Shown one piece after another: positions 53,731 through 63,424 of a stretch of 64,000 bases of DNA. Position numbers and translations under genes: made by a program. The notes under the pieces were generated by a model. The model did not search any database. It was not told the origin of the DNA and saw nothing but the letters and a program-made list of their open reading frames with translations. The first letter of the stretch is position 1; each line of letters begins with the position of its first letter. The DNA comes from Martinezella tropici (lineage in GTDB: Bacteria; Pseudomonadota; Alphaproteobacteria; Rhizobiales; Rhizobiaceae): the NCBI GenBank assembly GCA_000799755.1, contig JUHI01000005.1, positions 186,001 through 250,000 on the forward strand, given 5' to 3'.

Positions 53731-54684
53731 ATGACCTCCACGGAACGGCTGCGCTTTGGTGTCGACCTCGTCACCTTTTTCCACCCCGGATTCTGGGGCG
53801 TCGAGGATTATGACGGCATCATCGCACTATCGCGCAATGAGCCCCGCGCCTTCTGGGACAAGATACTCGATGCGGTGCAAGCCTCCGGCGTGACCGGTGT
53901 GGAACTCACCTTCTCGCCATTCAACTGGCAGGATGCGACAAAGACCTACGGTTCGGTCGAGAAATTTGCCGCAGAGCTTTCCAGACGCGGGCTGACGCTT
54001 GCGAGCGGGTTCTTCGCCGAGTTGGAGGCTGCCGGCGATTTCACCGAGCCATCCGCGCAGGCCGCCATCGTCGACAAGGCGGAAAAATACGCCGAATTTC
54101 TCAAAGCCTGCGGCAGCGACATCATGGTCATCGGCGCGCCGCTTCGTCAGACGCCCGGCGCTCAGCCGACGCGGTTCTTCGATTTCGAGCAGGCGCGCAA
54201 GATTGCCGATTTCCTCAATCGCCTCGGCGCCGCTCTCTATGCCAAGGGTGTACAGCTCGCGCTCCATACCGAGGCGCATTCGATCTTCGCGGCTGCACGC
54301 GATGTCGATCTGCTGATGCTACTGACCGATCCTGCCTATGTGCATATGTGCCCGGATACGGCGCATATTATCGTTGCCGGCTCCGATCCGCTGCAGCTTG
54401 TCGACCGTCACCATGAACGTGTCATCATCGCTCACTGGAAGGATGCCCTGGGGCCGATGCCGGCCGATACCATCATCGACAAGCACATCCATGATCGCCA
54501 TCGCCCCTATTTCTGCGGCTTTGGTCTTGGCCGGGTCGATTGGCCGGGCTGGGCGAGGCTGTTGCGCGACCGTGGCTATGAGGGCTGGGCCATTCTCGAG
54601 CTTGATGCCGCGCCCGATCCCGTCGGCGATATCGCCAACGGGCTGACGCTCGTCAGGCAGGCGCTTTTGCCGATCTATCGCTGA
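53731..54684 (+). CDS. TIM-barrel sugar isomerase/epimerase
   Basis: 317 residues from the ATG at 53731; upstream in-frame starts at 53620 and 53686 are not supported by a better ribosome site. The xylose-isomerase-like (AP_endonuc_2) fold is recognised from GVTGVELTFSPFNW, IMVIGAPLRQ, LALHTEAHSIFAAARDVD, HMCPDTAHI, IIAHWKDA and the closing GWAILELDA. The E, D, H and E positions of the metal site can be read in these motifs. It opens the operon with a CUT1 importer and a GMC oxidoreductase. It may isomerise, epimerise or cleave the keto-sugar made by the latter. Confidence 0.82.
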   Translation: MTSTERLRFGVDLVTFFHPGFWGVEDYDGIIALSRNEPRAFWDKILDAVQASGVTGVELTFSPFNWQDATKTYGSVEKFAAELSRRGLTLASGFFAELEAAGDFTEPSAQAAIVDKAEKYAEFLKACGSDIMVIGAPLRQTPGAQPTRFFDFEQARKIADFLNRLGAALYAKGVQLALHTEAHSIFAAARDVDLLMLLTDPAYVHMCPDTAHIIVAGSDPLQLVDRHHERVIIAHWKDALGPMPADTIIDKHIHDRHRPYFCGFGLGRVDWPGWARLLRDRGYEGWAILELDAAPDPVGDIANGLTLVRQALLPIYR

Positions 54685-54743
54685 TACCAACAATCCGAAG
54701 ACGAATAGCCCCGCCAAGAGGGCTTTCCTGAAGAGGTGGAACA

Positions 54744-55976
54744 ATGAAAGACATAATGAAAATGCTCTTGATGGGAGTCGCGCTTATTGCGACCTCCCTG
54801 CCTGCCCTTGCCGAAGACAAGCCTCAAGCCGAGGTGATCACGTCCTGGACATCAGGCAGCGAAGCCGCAGCCCTCGGTGTCATCAGACAGGAATTCGAAA
54901 GGCGAGGCGGCGTGTGGAAGGATTCCTCCATCGCCGGCTTCGGCGCGGCCGATGCCGCATTCCAGAACCGTCTGGTCGCCGGCGATCCGCCGGCTGCCAA
55001 ACAGGCCGTGATTGGCCTTGCCAACACCGATTTCGTCAATCAGGGTCTGATGAATTCGATCGACGATGTGGCAAAGGCCGGCAAATGGGCCGATGTCCTG
55101 CCGAAGTCGATCTACGACCTCATTTCCTATAACGGCAAGGTCTATCTTTCTCCCAGCGATGCCCATGGCGAAAGCTGGGTATTCTATTCCAAGGAAGCCT
55201 TCGCCAAGGCCGGCGTCAGCGAGGAACCGAAGAGCTGGGACGAATTCTTCGCAGCACTCGACAAGCTTAAGGCTGCCGGCATTCAGCCTGTCGCCTGGGG
55301 CGGCCAATCCTGGCAGGAATCCAAGGTCTTCAACATGATCCTGCTGACCCAGGTCGGCATTGACGGCTTCCTCAAGATCTATGTCGACAAGGACAAGAGT
55401 GACGCATCGACGGAAGGGGTGAAGAAGACGCTCGATATCCTCGGCAAGCTGCGCGCCTATGTCGATGAAGGTGCCGCAGGCCGCAACTGGAACGACGCGA
55501 CAGCCATGGTCATCACCGGAAAGGCCGGCGTGCAATTCATGGGCGATTGGGCCAAGGGTGAATTCGTCGCCGCCGGCAAAGAGCTGGGCAAGGATTACGG
55601 CTGCATGCTCGCGCCGCAATCGCCTGGGATGGTCTATGTCGCCGATTCCTTCTCATTCCCGAAGATCGCCGACGCCGCCTCGCAAAAAGGTCAGGCCCTG
55701 CTGGCCGAAGTCGCCATGGACCCGACCGTGCAGGTCGAGTTTTCACTCAGGAAAGGCTCGGTGCCGATGCGTACCGACGTCGACAAGTCGAAACTCGACA
55801 TCTGCGCGCAAAAGGGCCTCGAGCTGATGAGCGCCGGCAAGATCGTGCCGGATCAAGCGTTGATCCTCTCGCCGCAACAGGCCGGCGCCCTCAACGATTT
55901 CGTCGACGAGTTCTGGACCAATCCATCCGAGGATAGCTCTTCGGGTGCGGAAAAGTTCTTCGCGATCTTCGAATAG
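54744..55976 (+). CDS. CUT1 sugar ABC substrate-binding protein
   Basis: A periplasmic receptor of 410 residues in the family-1 (maltose/multiple-sugar) class. Signal peptide MKDIMKMLLMGVALIATSLPALA, cleaved near residue 23. VITSWTSGSEAAALGVIRQEFERRGGVW, the ALIxxxGK-like block ATAMVITGKAGVQFMGDWAKGEF, and two cysteines (YGCML and DICAQ) that could form a disulphide are visible. The family resemblance is to the glucose/mannose-type binding proteins of Pseudomonas and Thermus (GtsA-like). A perfect hairpin follows before the permease gene. Confidence 0.9.
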   Translation: MKDIMKMLLMGVALIATSLPALAEDKPQAEVITSWTSGSEAAALGVIRQEFERRGGVWKDSSIAGFGAADAAFQNRLVAGDPPAAKQAVIGLANTDFVNQGLMNSIDDVAKAGKWADVLPKSIYDLISYNGKVYLSPSDAHGESWVFYSKEAFAKAGVSEEPKSWDEFFAALDKLKAAGIQPVAWGGQSWQESKVFNMILLTQVGIDGFLKIYVDKDKSDASTEGVKKTLDILGKLRAYVDEGAAGRNWNDATAMVITGKAGVQFMGDWAKGEFVAAGKELGKDYGCMLAPQSPGMVYVADSFSFPKIADAASQKGQALLAEVAMDPTVQVEFSLRKGSVPMRTDVDKSKLDICAQKGLELMSAGKIVPDQALILSPQQAGALNDFVDEFWTNPSEDSSSGAEKFFAIFE

Positions 55977-55986
55977 CTCTTCCAGC

Positions 55987-56011
55987 GAGCCGATCGTCGG
56001 TCGATCGGCTC
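55987..56011 (+). terminator. Intercistronic hairpin after binding-protein gene
   Basis: GAGCCGATCG (55987-55996) pairs perfectly with CGATCGGCTC (56002-56011) across 5 bases, 10 bases after the stop at 55976. No T-run follows. It probably attenuates or stabilises the transcript so that the receptor exceeds the permeases. Confidence 0.6.
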
Positions 56012-56038
56012 CAACCATTCTTTCGAGAAAGTTTGCTG

Positions 56039-56926
56039 ATGCAAGCCAAGCGCAGACGTCCCTTTGCTGCGACCCTTGCCCTGCTGCCGACCTGGATTGC
56101 CGCGATCTTCGTCTATATCGGCACCATGGTCTGGTCGGTGCGGCTGTCGTTTACGGATTCGACCATCTTTCCGTCGTCCAACTATGTTGGTTTCGCGCAA
56201 TACGCCAAGCTGTTTAAAAACGCGCGGTGGCTGGCATCGCTGGAAAACGTGCTGATCTTCGGTGTGCTCTATGTGGGAGGATGCCTCACTCTCGGCTTCG
56301 TGCTCGCCGCAGCCCTTGATCGCAAGGTCCGCTTTGAGAGCATGTTCCGCACCATCTTCCTCTATCCCTATGCCATGTCCTTCGTGGTGACCGGTCTCAT
56401 CTGGCAATGGATGCTGAATCCGACCTTCGGCATCCAGGCGACGGTCAGGGCGCTCGGCTGGCAGAGCTTCGTCTTCGACTGGATCGTCAATCGCGATATG
56501 GCGATCTACACCGTGGTCTTTGCCGGTGTCTGGCAGGGCGCCGGCCTCGTCATGGTCATCGCACTGTCAGGCATGCGCGGAATCGGCGAAGAGCAGTGGA
56601 AGGCGGCGCAGATTGACGGCATTCCGGTCTGGCGCATCTATGTCTCGATCATCCTGCCGCAGCTCGGCCCGGCACTTGCCGCATCCGGCATGCTGCTCTC
56701 GATGGGCGTGATCAAGACCTATGACCTGATTGTCGCGCAGACCGGTGGTGGACCCGGCTATTCGACCGAAGTGCCGGCGAAATTCATCATGGACAATCTG
56801 TTCGAGCGCCAGAACCTTGGCCTTGCGAGCGCCGGCGCCACCGTGCTCGTGCTCTCGGTCGTCATGGCCGTCGCGCCGTTCCGCTATGCGCTCCACATGC
56901 GCGCCAGAAGAAGGGGAGCACACTGA
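56039..56926 (+). CDS. CUT1 sugar ABC transporter permease (MalF/GtsB-like)
   Basis: 295 residues from the ATG at 56039, with GAGAAAG 7 bases upstream; a TTG two codons earlier is in frame. Six helices are evident, with IAAIFVYIGTMVWSVRLSFTDS at the start. The EAA loop EEQWKAAQIDGIPVWRIYVSIILPQL (about residues 183-208) is the contact with the ATPase. TGGGPGYSTEVPAKFIMDNLFERQN is typical of MalF-like partners. Its stop overlaps the next permease start (TGATG). Confidence 0.93.
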   Translation: MQAKRRRPFAATLALLPTWIAAIFVYIGTMVWSVRLSFTDSTIFPSSNYVGFAQYAKLFKNARWLASLENVLIFGVLYVGGCLTLGFVLAAALDRKVRFESMFRTIFLYPYAMSFVVTGLIWQWMLNPTFGIQATVRALGWQSFVFDWIVNRDMAIYTVVFAGVWQGAGLVMVIALSGMRGIGEEQWKAAQIDGIPVWRIYVSIILPQLGPALAASGMLLSMGVIKTYDLIVAQTGGGPGYSTEVPAKFIMDNLFERQNLGLASAGATVLVLSVVMAVAPFRYALHMRARRRGAH

Positions 56927-57810
56927 TGGCGGCTCTTCACCCTCGCGGCCCTAAGCCGTCACGGCTGACGGCCGGTCAGATCGGGCTCTACGCCTTCCTC
57001 ATCCTGTCGGCGCTCTTCTTCCTGCTGCCGCTCTATACGATGCTTGTCACCTCGCTGAAGACGATGGAGGAAATCCGCCAGGGCCGTATCTTCGCCTTGC
57101 CCGATACCATCGATTTCGACGCGTGGAAGACCGCCTGGTCGGGAGCCTGTATGGGCACGCAATGCCTGGGCGTGCGTGTCGGCTTCTGGAACTCGGTCAG
57201 GATCACCGTGCCGGCGGTGGCGATTTCCGTCTTCATCGGCGCTATCAACGGCTATGCCCTCTCCTTCTGGCGGCCGAGAGGCTCGAACCTGCTGTTCGGG
57301 CTTCTGATGGCCGGCGGCCTCATCCCCTACCAGATCTTCCTCTATCCGCTGGTGCGGTTGCTCGCCAATCTCAGTCTCTACAATTCGGTAGCCGGCGTCG
57401 TTCTGGTCCATGTCATTTTCGGCCTGCCGCTGGTGACGCTGCTGTTCCGCAACTATTTCCTCGCCATTCCCGAAGAACTTTGCAAGGCCGCTCGCGTCGA
57501 TGGCGCCGGCTTCTGGCGGATCTTCCTTGAAATCATGCTGCCCATGTCGGTGCCCATGATCGTCGTCGCCTCGATCTTCCAGTTTACCGGCATCTGGAAC
57601 GACTTCCTGATCGGCCTGGTCTTTGCCGGGCGGGACAATCTGCCGATGACAGTGCAGCTCAACAACATCGTCAACACCACCATGGGCGAGCGCGCCTACA
57701 ATGTGAACATGGCCGCCACCATCCTGACCGCCGTCGTTCCGCTCGCCATCTATTTCTTTTCCGGCCGCTGGTTCCTGCGTGGTGTCGCCGCCGGCGCCGT
57801 CAAGGGGTAA
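56926..57810 (+). CDS. CUT1 sugar ABC transporter permease (MalG/GtsC-like)
   Basis: 294 residues. Opening helix IGLYAFLILSALFFLLPLYTMLVTSLKTMEEI is the MalG-type start. The EAA loop is EELCKAARVDGAGFWRIFLEIMLPMSVP near residues 185-212. An insertion with two cysteines (SGACMGTQCLGVRVGFWNS) after the first helix is seen in the glucose-type GtsC group. Translationally coupled to the preceding permease; the ATPase gene follows after 4 bases. Confidence 0.93.
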   Translation: MAALHPRGPKPSRLTAGQIGLYAFLILSALFFLLPLYTMLVTSLKTMEEIRQGRIFALPDTIDFDAWKTAWSGACMGTQCLGVRVGFWNSVRITVPAVAISVFIGAINGYALSFWRPRGSNLLFGLLMAGGLIPYQIFLYPLVRLLANLSLYNSVAGVVLVHVIFGLPLVTLLFRNYFLAIPEELCKAARVDGAGFWRIFLEIMLPMSVPMIVVASIFQFTGIWNDFLIGLVFAGRDNLPMTVQLNNIVNTTMGERAYNVNMAATILTAVVPLAIYFFSGRWFLRGVAAGAVKG

Positions 57811-57814
57811 CGCC

Positions 57815-58900
<1,086 letters not shown>

Positions 58901-58930
58901 GACCACCTTCAAAGCATACGGAAATTATCC

Positions 58931-60583
58931 ATGTCTCAGACTGTCTACGACGCGCTGGTGATTGGCTCCGGCGCCGCCGGCTCCTTCGCCGCCAAAGAAT
59001 TGACCGCCCAAGGACTCACGGTCTTGCTGCTCGAAGCCGGCCCTGCCGTGACGCAGAAGGATTTCGACCCGAACCGCAAGAAGGCGCCCGCCAGCAGCAT
59101 CAATATCTGGGAGCGCGCCCGCGCCACGCTCAAGGGGCAGCCCATCCAGGCGCGCGCCGCTTTCTTTACCGAGCGCTTCAGCCATTTCTTCGTCAACGAT
59201 CGCAAGAATCCCTATACGACGCCGAAGGATGCGCCGTTCCTGTGGATACGCGGACGTCAGGGCGGCGGCCGCCTGCACAGCTTCGGTCGTGTGCTGCTGC
59301 GCTGGACGGACGATGATTTCAAGATCCGCTCGAAGACCGGCAAGGGTGTCGACTGGCCGGTTTCCTACGATGAACTCGCTCCCTATTATGCCGAGGTCGA
59401 GGCAAGCCTTGGCCTTTATGGCAATGAGGATGGCGTGGAGACACTGCCCGACGGCGTCTACGCACATCCCGCCAAGCTGACACCGGCCGAAACGACCTTC
59501 AAGACGGAAGTGGAAGGACGCTGGCCGAAGCGGCACGTCGTTTCCTGGCGATATATCGCGCCTGACGCGAAGCGCACGCCGAAACCCTTGCGCGAGGCAT
59601 TGGCAACCGGGCGGCTGACCATCCGCCACGATGCCATCGTGCGGCGCATCACCACCGATGTTTCAGACAGCAGGGCGACTGGAGCAGAATTCATCGACCG
59701 CGTGACCGGTAGGGTCGAGACCGTTCGCGCGGCCCTCGTCGTGCTCTCAGCATCGCCGATCGAAAGCGTGCGGCTGCTTCTCAACTCGGCCAGTGCCCGC
59801 CATCCCGAGGGGCTCGGCAATAGCTCGGGCACGCTTGGGCGCTATTTCATGGACCAGCTGCCTTGCCTGGCCTTCGGCTCGTTTCCCAAGGCAAACGGCT
59901 GGGCGGCCGACGATTCCGCGCCGACAGATCCCTTCTACAATCCCTCCGGCGGCATCTTCGTGCCGCGGTTCGGAGAAGGCGATGCAGGCCGCGATGATTT
60001 CGACTATCAGGGCAGTATCGGTCGGGCACCGACGCCCGATAACGAACCTTCACGACTAGCCTTCTTCGGCTTTGGCCGCATGTTGCCTTATGCCGACAAT
60101 CGCATCACGCTCGATGTGAAGCGCAAGGATGCGTGGGGCATTCCAGTGCCGCACATACGCTGCGTCATGGGTGATGAGGAACATGGCCTGTTGCGCCGGC
60201 AGGAAGAGGTGCTGATCGACATGGTGCGTGAGGTCGGCGGCGAGCTGGAGTTCATCGGCTCGCCCACCGGCCTCAGGGAGATGGGCCGAGGCGCGTTTCC
60301 CGATGCCGATCCATTCAGCCGCTTCATGTTCCGCACATGGTTCCGCAAGACCATGTGCATGGGAGCAGCGATCCACGAGACTGGCGGCGCGCGCATGGGG
60401 ACGTCGAGCAGGGAATCCGTCCTCAACGCCTATAACCAGAGCTGGGACGTCCCCAACCTGATCGTGACGGATGCATCCGCCTTCCCGGGCAGTGGGATTG
60501 CCGGCACGACGCTGACGGTGATGGCTCTGACCATCCGCGCCTGCAGGACCATCGCCGACCGATATCGTGCCGGACAGCTATGA
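58931..60583 (+). CDS. GMC-family FAD-dependent oxidoreductase
   Basis: A 550-residue flavoprotein that oxidises an alcohol of a sugar or polyol. FAD motif VIGSGAAGSFAAKEL at about residues 10-24, LLEAGP after it, and the RQGGGRLHSFGRVLLRW segment near residues 110-126. The catalytic block HETGGARMGTSS and the closing NLIVTDASAFPGSGIAGTTLTVMAL follow near the end. The pattern resembles gluconate/2-keto-gluconate and glucoside 3-dehydrogenase large subunits. No small (gamma) subunit or cytochrome gene is adjacent. No signal peptide is visible, so it is probably cytosolic. Last gene of the LacI-controlled operon. Confidence 0.87.
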   Translation: MSQTVYDALVIGSGAAGSFAAKELTAQGLTVLLLEAGPAVTQKDFDPNRKKAPASSINIWERARATLKGQPIQARAAFFTERFSHFFVNDRKNPYTTPKDAPFLWIRGRQGGGRLHSFGRVLLRWTDDDFKIRSKTGKGVDWPVSYDELAPYYAEVEASLGLYGNEDGVETLPDGVYAHPAKLTPAETTFKTEVEGRWPKRHVVSWRYIAPDAKRTPKPLREALATGRLTIRHDAIVRRITTDVSDSRATGAEFIDRVTGRVETVRAALVVLSASPIESVRLLLNSASARHPEGLGNSSGTLGRYFMDQLPCLAFGSFPKANGWAADDSAPTDPFYNPSGGIFVPRFGEGDAGRDDFDYQGSIGRAPTPDNEPSRLAFFGFGRMLPYADNRITLDVKRKDAWGIPVPHIRCVMGDEEHGLLRRQEEVLIDMVREVGGELEFIGSPTGLREMGRGAFPDADPFSRFMFRTWFRKTMCMGAAIHETGGARMGTSSRESVLNAYNQSWDVPNLIVTDASAFPGSGIAGTTLTVMALTIRACRTIADRYRAGQL

Positions 60584-60654
60584 TCTAGGGCTGCGTCCGG
60601 ATTCAACGAGGTCGAATCTCCGGCCCGTCCATCGTCGTTGAGGCCGAGGTCCCA

Positions 60655-60672
60655 CCGGCGATGGCCCGCCGG
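60655..60672. terminator. Small GC hairpin between convergent genes
   Basis: CCGGCG (60655-60660) and CGCCGG (60667-60672) flank 6 bases between the GMC gene and the convergent lpd gene. It is weak, with no T-run. Confidence 0.3.
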
Positions 60673-60692
60673 CGAGCGTCGGCCGATTCCAA

Positions 60693-60712
60693 TGTCAGAT
60701 ATTGTCAGATAT
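60693..60712. repeat. 10-base tandem duplication at the lpd stop codon
   Basis: TGTCAGATAT is present twice in direct succession (60693-60702, 60703-60712). The right copy contains the lpd stop (TGA on the minus strand, 60705-60707), and the left copy repeats it. Confidence 0.7.
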
Positions 60713-62081
60713 GGAGTGCCCGTCCGAATCCCTTCATGGCAGCCTCCTGCACAGTCTCCCCCAAGGTCGGATGCGCGTGGATCGTGGCGGCAACATCCTG
60801 CAGCGTCGCCCCCATTTCGATGGCGAGACCGAATTGGCCCGCAAGCTCCGAAACGCCTGCGCCGACCGCCTGGATTCCAAGTACGAGATCGTTGCGCGGT
60901 TCCGATACGAACCGGACGAACCCATCGCTCCTCTCCAGGCTCATCGCACGACCATTGCCGACAAAAGGAAAGGACGAGACTTTCAGATCGCTCCTGTCGG
61001 TGGGTAAAAGTCCGACGCTGACGATCTCCGGATCGGTGAAGCAGACTGCGGGGATCGCGCGCTTGTCCCATGAGGCATGATCGCCGGCGATGACATTGGC
61101 GACCAGGTCGCCCTGAGCCATCGCGCGGTGCGCGAGCATCGGTTCGCCCGTAATATCACCGATGGCATATACGCCATGCATCGACGTCGCACATTTGGCG
61201 TCGATGCGAATGTAGCGTCCCTGCATCTCCAGTCCGAGCTGCTCCAGCCCAAAGCCGTCTAGAACAGGCTCGCGGCCGATGGTGACGAGTATCTTGGACG
61301 CCGCAACCGTCTGCTCGCCATCCTCGGTCGAGAAGAGCAAGCTTTTCCCATCTACGCTCAGGCCCTTCGCCTGCGCGCCGGTATGGACCGTCACGCCCAA
61401 CTGCGCCAGGCGGGAGGCAACCGGCCTTGTCAGGTCGGCATCATATTGCGGCAGGATGCGATCCGCTGCCTCGACGACCGTGACCTTCGATCCGAGTTTC
61501 GCCATCGCGGTTCCGATCTCAAGGCCGATATACCCACCACCGACGATCGCCAATGTTTCTGGAATTGCCGGCAGCTGCAGCGCCTCAGTGGAGGAAATGA
61601 CATGATCGCCAAAGGGAAGGTTTCGAAGCCCGAAGGGCCGCGATCCGGTCGCAAGGATAAGATGCTCCGCCCGCACGACGATCGGCTCCGGCCCGCCGGT
61701 GACCTCGACGGTCTTGCCATCGAGGATACGAGCTTTCCCCTGCAGGACGGTCGTCTTTGCCTTCTTCAGCAGTGCACCAACGCCGCCGGTCAGCTTTTGG
61801 ACGATCCCATCCTTCCAGGCCATCGTCCGTTGAAAATCGATGCCGCTCAAATGCGCCGATAGCCCGAGCGGCCCCGCCGACAGCGTCGTGACCCTATGGG
61901 CTTCCTCCGCGGCATGTATCAGCGCCTTCGACGGAATGCACCCGACATTGAGACAGGTCCCGCCAAGCGCGTTCGCCTCCACAAGCACGGTGTCCAGACC
62001 AAGCTGACCGCATCGGATGCCACAAACGTAGCCGCCTGGGCCGCCGCCGATAATAAGGACTTTGGTTTTGATCTGTTTCAT
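60705..62081 (-). CDS. lpdV: Dihydrolipoamide dehydrogenase (E3) of branched-chain 2-oxoacid dehydrogenase
   Basis: Reoxidises the lipoyl group of E2 with NAD+, using FAD and a redox disulphide. 458 residues: FAD motif IIGGGPGGYVCGIR near 10-23, the redox pair in GGTCLNVGCIPSK at about 40-52, NAD motif VGGGYIGLEIG, and the C-terminal HAHPTLGETVQEA with the His-Glu catalytic pair. The start at 62081 lies two bases after the E2 stop. The gene belongs to the operon E1 beta-E2-E3, which points to the branched-chain complex, not the pyruvate complex. Confidence 0.92.
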   Translation of the reverse strand: MKQIKTKVLIIGGGPGGYVCGIRCGQLGLDTVLVEANALGGTCLNVGCIPSKALIHAAEEAHRVTTLSAGPLGLSAHLSGIDFQRTMAWKDGIVQKLTGGVGALLKKAKTTVLQGKARILDGKTVEVTGGPEPIVVRAEHLILATGSRPFGLRNLPFGDHVISSTEALQLPAIPETLAIVGGGYIGLEIGTAMAKLGSKVTVVEAADRILPQYDADLTRPVASRLAQLGVTVHTGAQAKGLSVDGKSLLFSTEDGEQTVAASKILVTIGREPVLDGFGLEQLGLEMQGRYIRIDAKCATSMHGVYAIGDITGEPMLAHRAMAQGDLVANVIAGDHASWDKRAIPAVCFTDPEIVSVGLLPTDRSDLKVSSFPFVGNGRAMSLERSDGFVRFVSEPRNDLVLGIQAVGAGVSELAGQFGLAIEMGATLQDVAATIHAHPTLGETVQEAAMKGFGRALHI

Positions 62082-62083
62082 GT

Positions 62084-63424
62084 TCAGCGTCCGATAAAGA
62101 TCATCGCGGGCGTCTCCAGCAGCGTCTTGAGGCGCTGGATGAATTTTGCCGCATCCCAGCCGTCGATCACCCTATGGTCGAAGCTCGCGGAAATATTCAT
62201 CATCGTTCGCGGGACGAACTGCTGACCGTCCCACATGGGGCGCACGGCCATCTTGTTGACGCCAAGGATCGCCACTTCCGGATGATTGATGATTGGCGTC
62301 GTGGCCAATGCGCCGAGCGGACCGAGCGAGCTGATGGTGAAGGTCGACCCGCTCAGTTCCTCGCGCGTCGCCTTTCCGGTGCGCGCCGCTTCGGCGAGAC
62401 GCGCGATTTCCCGCGCGGCCGCAAAGGGCTCCAATGCCTCGGCATGCCGCAGCACCGGCACGACAAGCCCAGACTCGGTCATCGTGGCAATACCTAGGTG
62501 CAGGCCAGCAAAGCGGGTAATCACGCCTGCCTCGTCGTCGAAGTGAGCATTCATTTCCGGATGATCCGGCATCGCCTTGGCAAGAGCGGCGATGATGAAG
62601 GGCAACACGGTCAGCTTCGGTTTCTCGCCCCGGTCGGCATTCAGCTTTCCGCGCAGATCCTCCAGAGAGGTGACGTCGACCTCCTCGATCACCGTGATAT
62701 GCGCGATCCGCGCGTTGGCGAGCGACATCCGTTCGGCAATTTTCCGGCGAAGGCCGATCACCTTGATCTGCTGCTCGCCGCTGCGGCGGCTTTCGGCACG
62801 AGGCGCCTCAGCCACCTTCGATCGCGAGCCGCTCTGTTGGAAGACGGCGTCGAGGTCCTCGTGCGAAATCCGGCCCGCAGGGCCTGTTCCCTTGACCTGC
62901 CGAAGATCGACGCCGGCGTTTCGCGCACGCCAGCGAACTGACGGCGCGGCAAGCGGCTCCTCGCCTTCCGGACGGGGAGCCGTGGCCGGGCCACGGGGCG
63001 TGGAAGGAGCCACGTCGGAAGGCGTAATGGTAGCTGAGGACGCAGCCGGTATTTCCGATCTCTCGCTTTCCTCGGATGACTTGTCCGAAAGCTGTACGCG
63101 ATCCGCCTCCTCGTGACCCCTTTCCGGCGCTACAGGTTCGTCGCTGTAAACGGCGTTCGCGACGTCGGCTGTCTGCGTGCCCTCCGCAACCTCGATGCGG
63201 ACCAGCTCGGAGCCGACCGCGAGCGTATCCCCGACCTGGCATCCCAAGGCGACGATCGTCCCGTGATACAGCGACGGAATTTCCACCGTCGCCTTGTCGG
63301 TCATGACGGCCGCGATCACGTCATCCTCGCGAATATCCGACCCAACCGCGACCTGCCATTCGAGCAGCTCGACCTGCGTGATGCCTTCCCCGATATCGGG
63401 CAGCTTAATCGACAGAATTGGCAT
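62084..63424 (-). CDS. bkdB: Branched-chain 2-oxoacid dehydrogenase E2, dihydrolipoyl acyltransferase
   Basis: The core of the complex, which moves acyl groups from E1 to CoA. 446 residues in three parts: a lipoyl domain (about residues 1-80, with VMTDKATVEIPS carrying the lipoylated lysine), a peripheral-subunit-binding domain near 160-195 (RWRARNAGVDLRQVKGTGPAGRISHEDLD) and the catalytic domain with SFDHRVIDGWDAAKF near residues 408-422. The VMTDKATVEIP wording is typical of branched-chain rather than pyruvate E2. The linker is rich in P, A, S and E. Starts at the base after the E1 beta stop. Confidence 0.93.
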   Translation of the reverse strand: MPILSIKLPDIGEGITQVELLEWQVAVGSDIREDDVIAAVMTDKATVEIPSLYHGTIVALGCQVGDTLAVGSELVRIEVAEGTQTADVANAVYSDEPVAPERGHEEADRVQLSDKSSEESERSEIPAASSATITPSDVAPSTPRGPATAPRPEGEEPLAAPSVRWRARNAGVDLRQVKGTGPAGRISHEDLDAVFQQSGSRSKVAEAPRAESRRSGEQQIKVIGLRRKIAERMSLANARIAHITVIEEVDVTSLEDLRGKLNADRGEKPKLTVLPFIIAALAKAMPDHPEMNAHFDDEAGVITRFAGLHLGIATMTESGLVVPVLRHAEALEPFAAAREIARLAEAARTGKATREELSGSTFTISSLGPLGALATTPIINHPEVAILGVNKMAVRPMWDGQQFVPRTMMNISASFDHRVIDGWDAAKFIQRLKTLLETPAMIFIGR

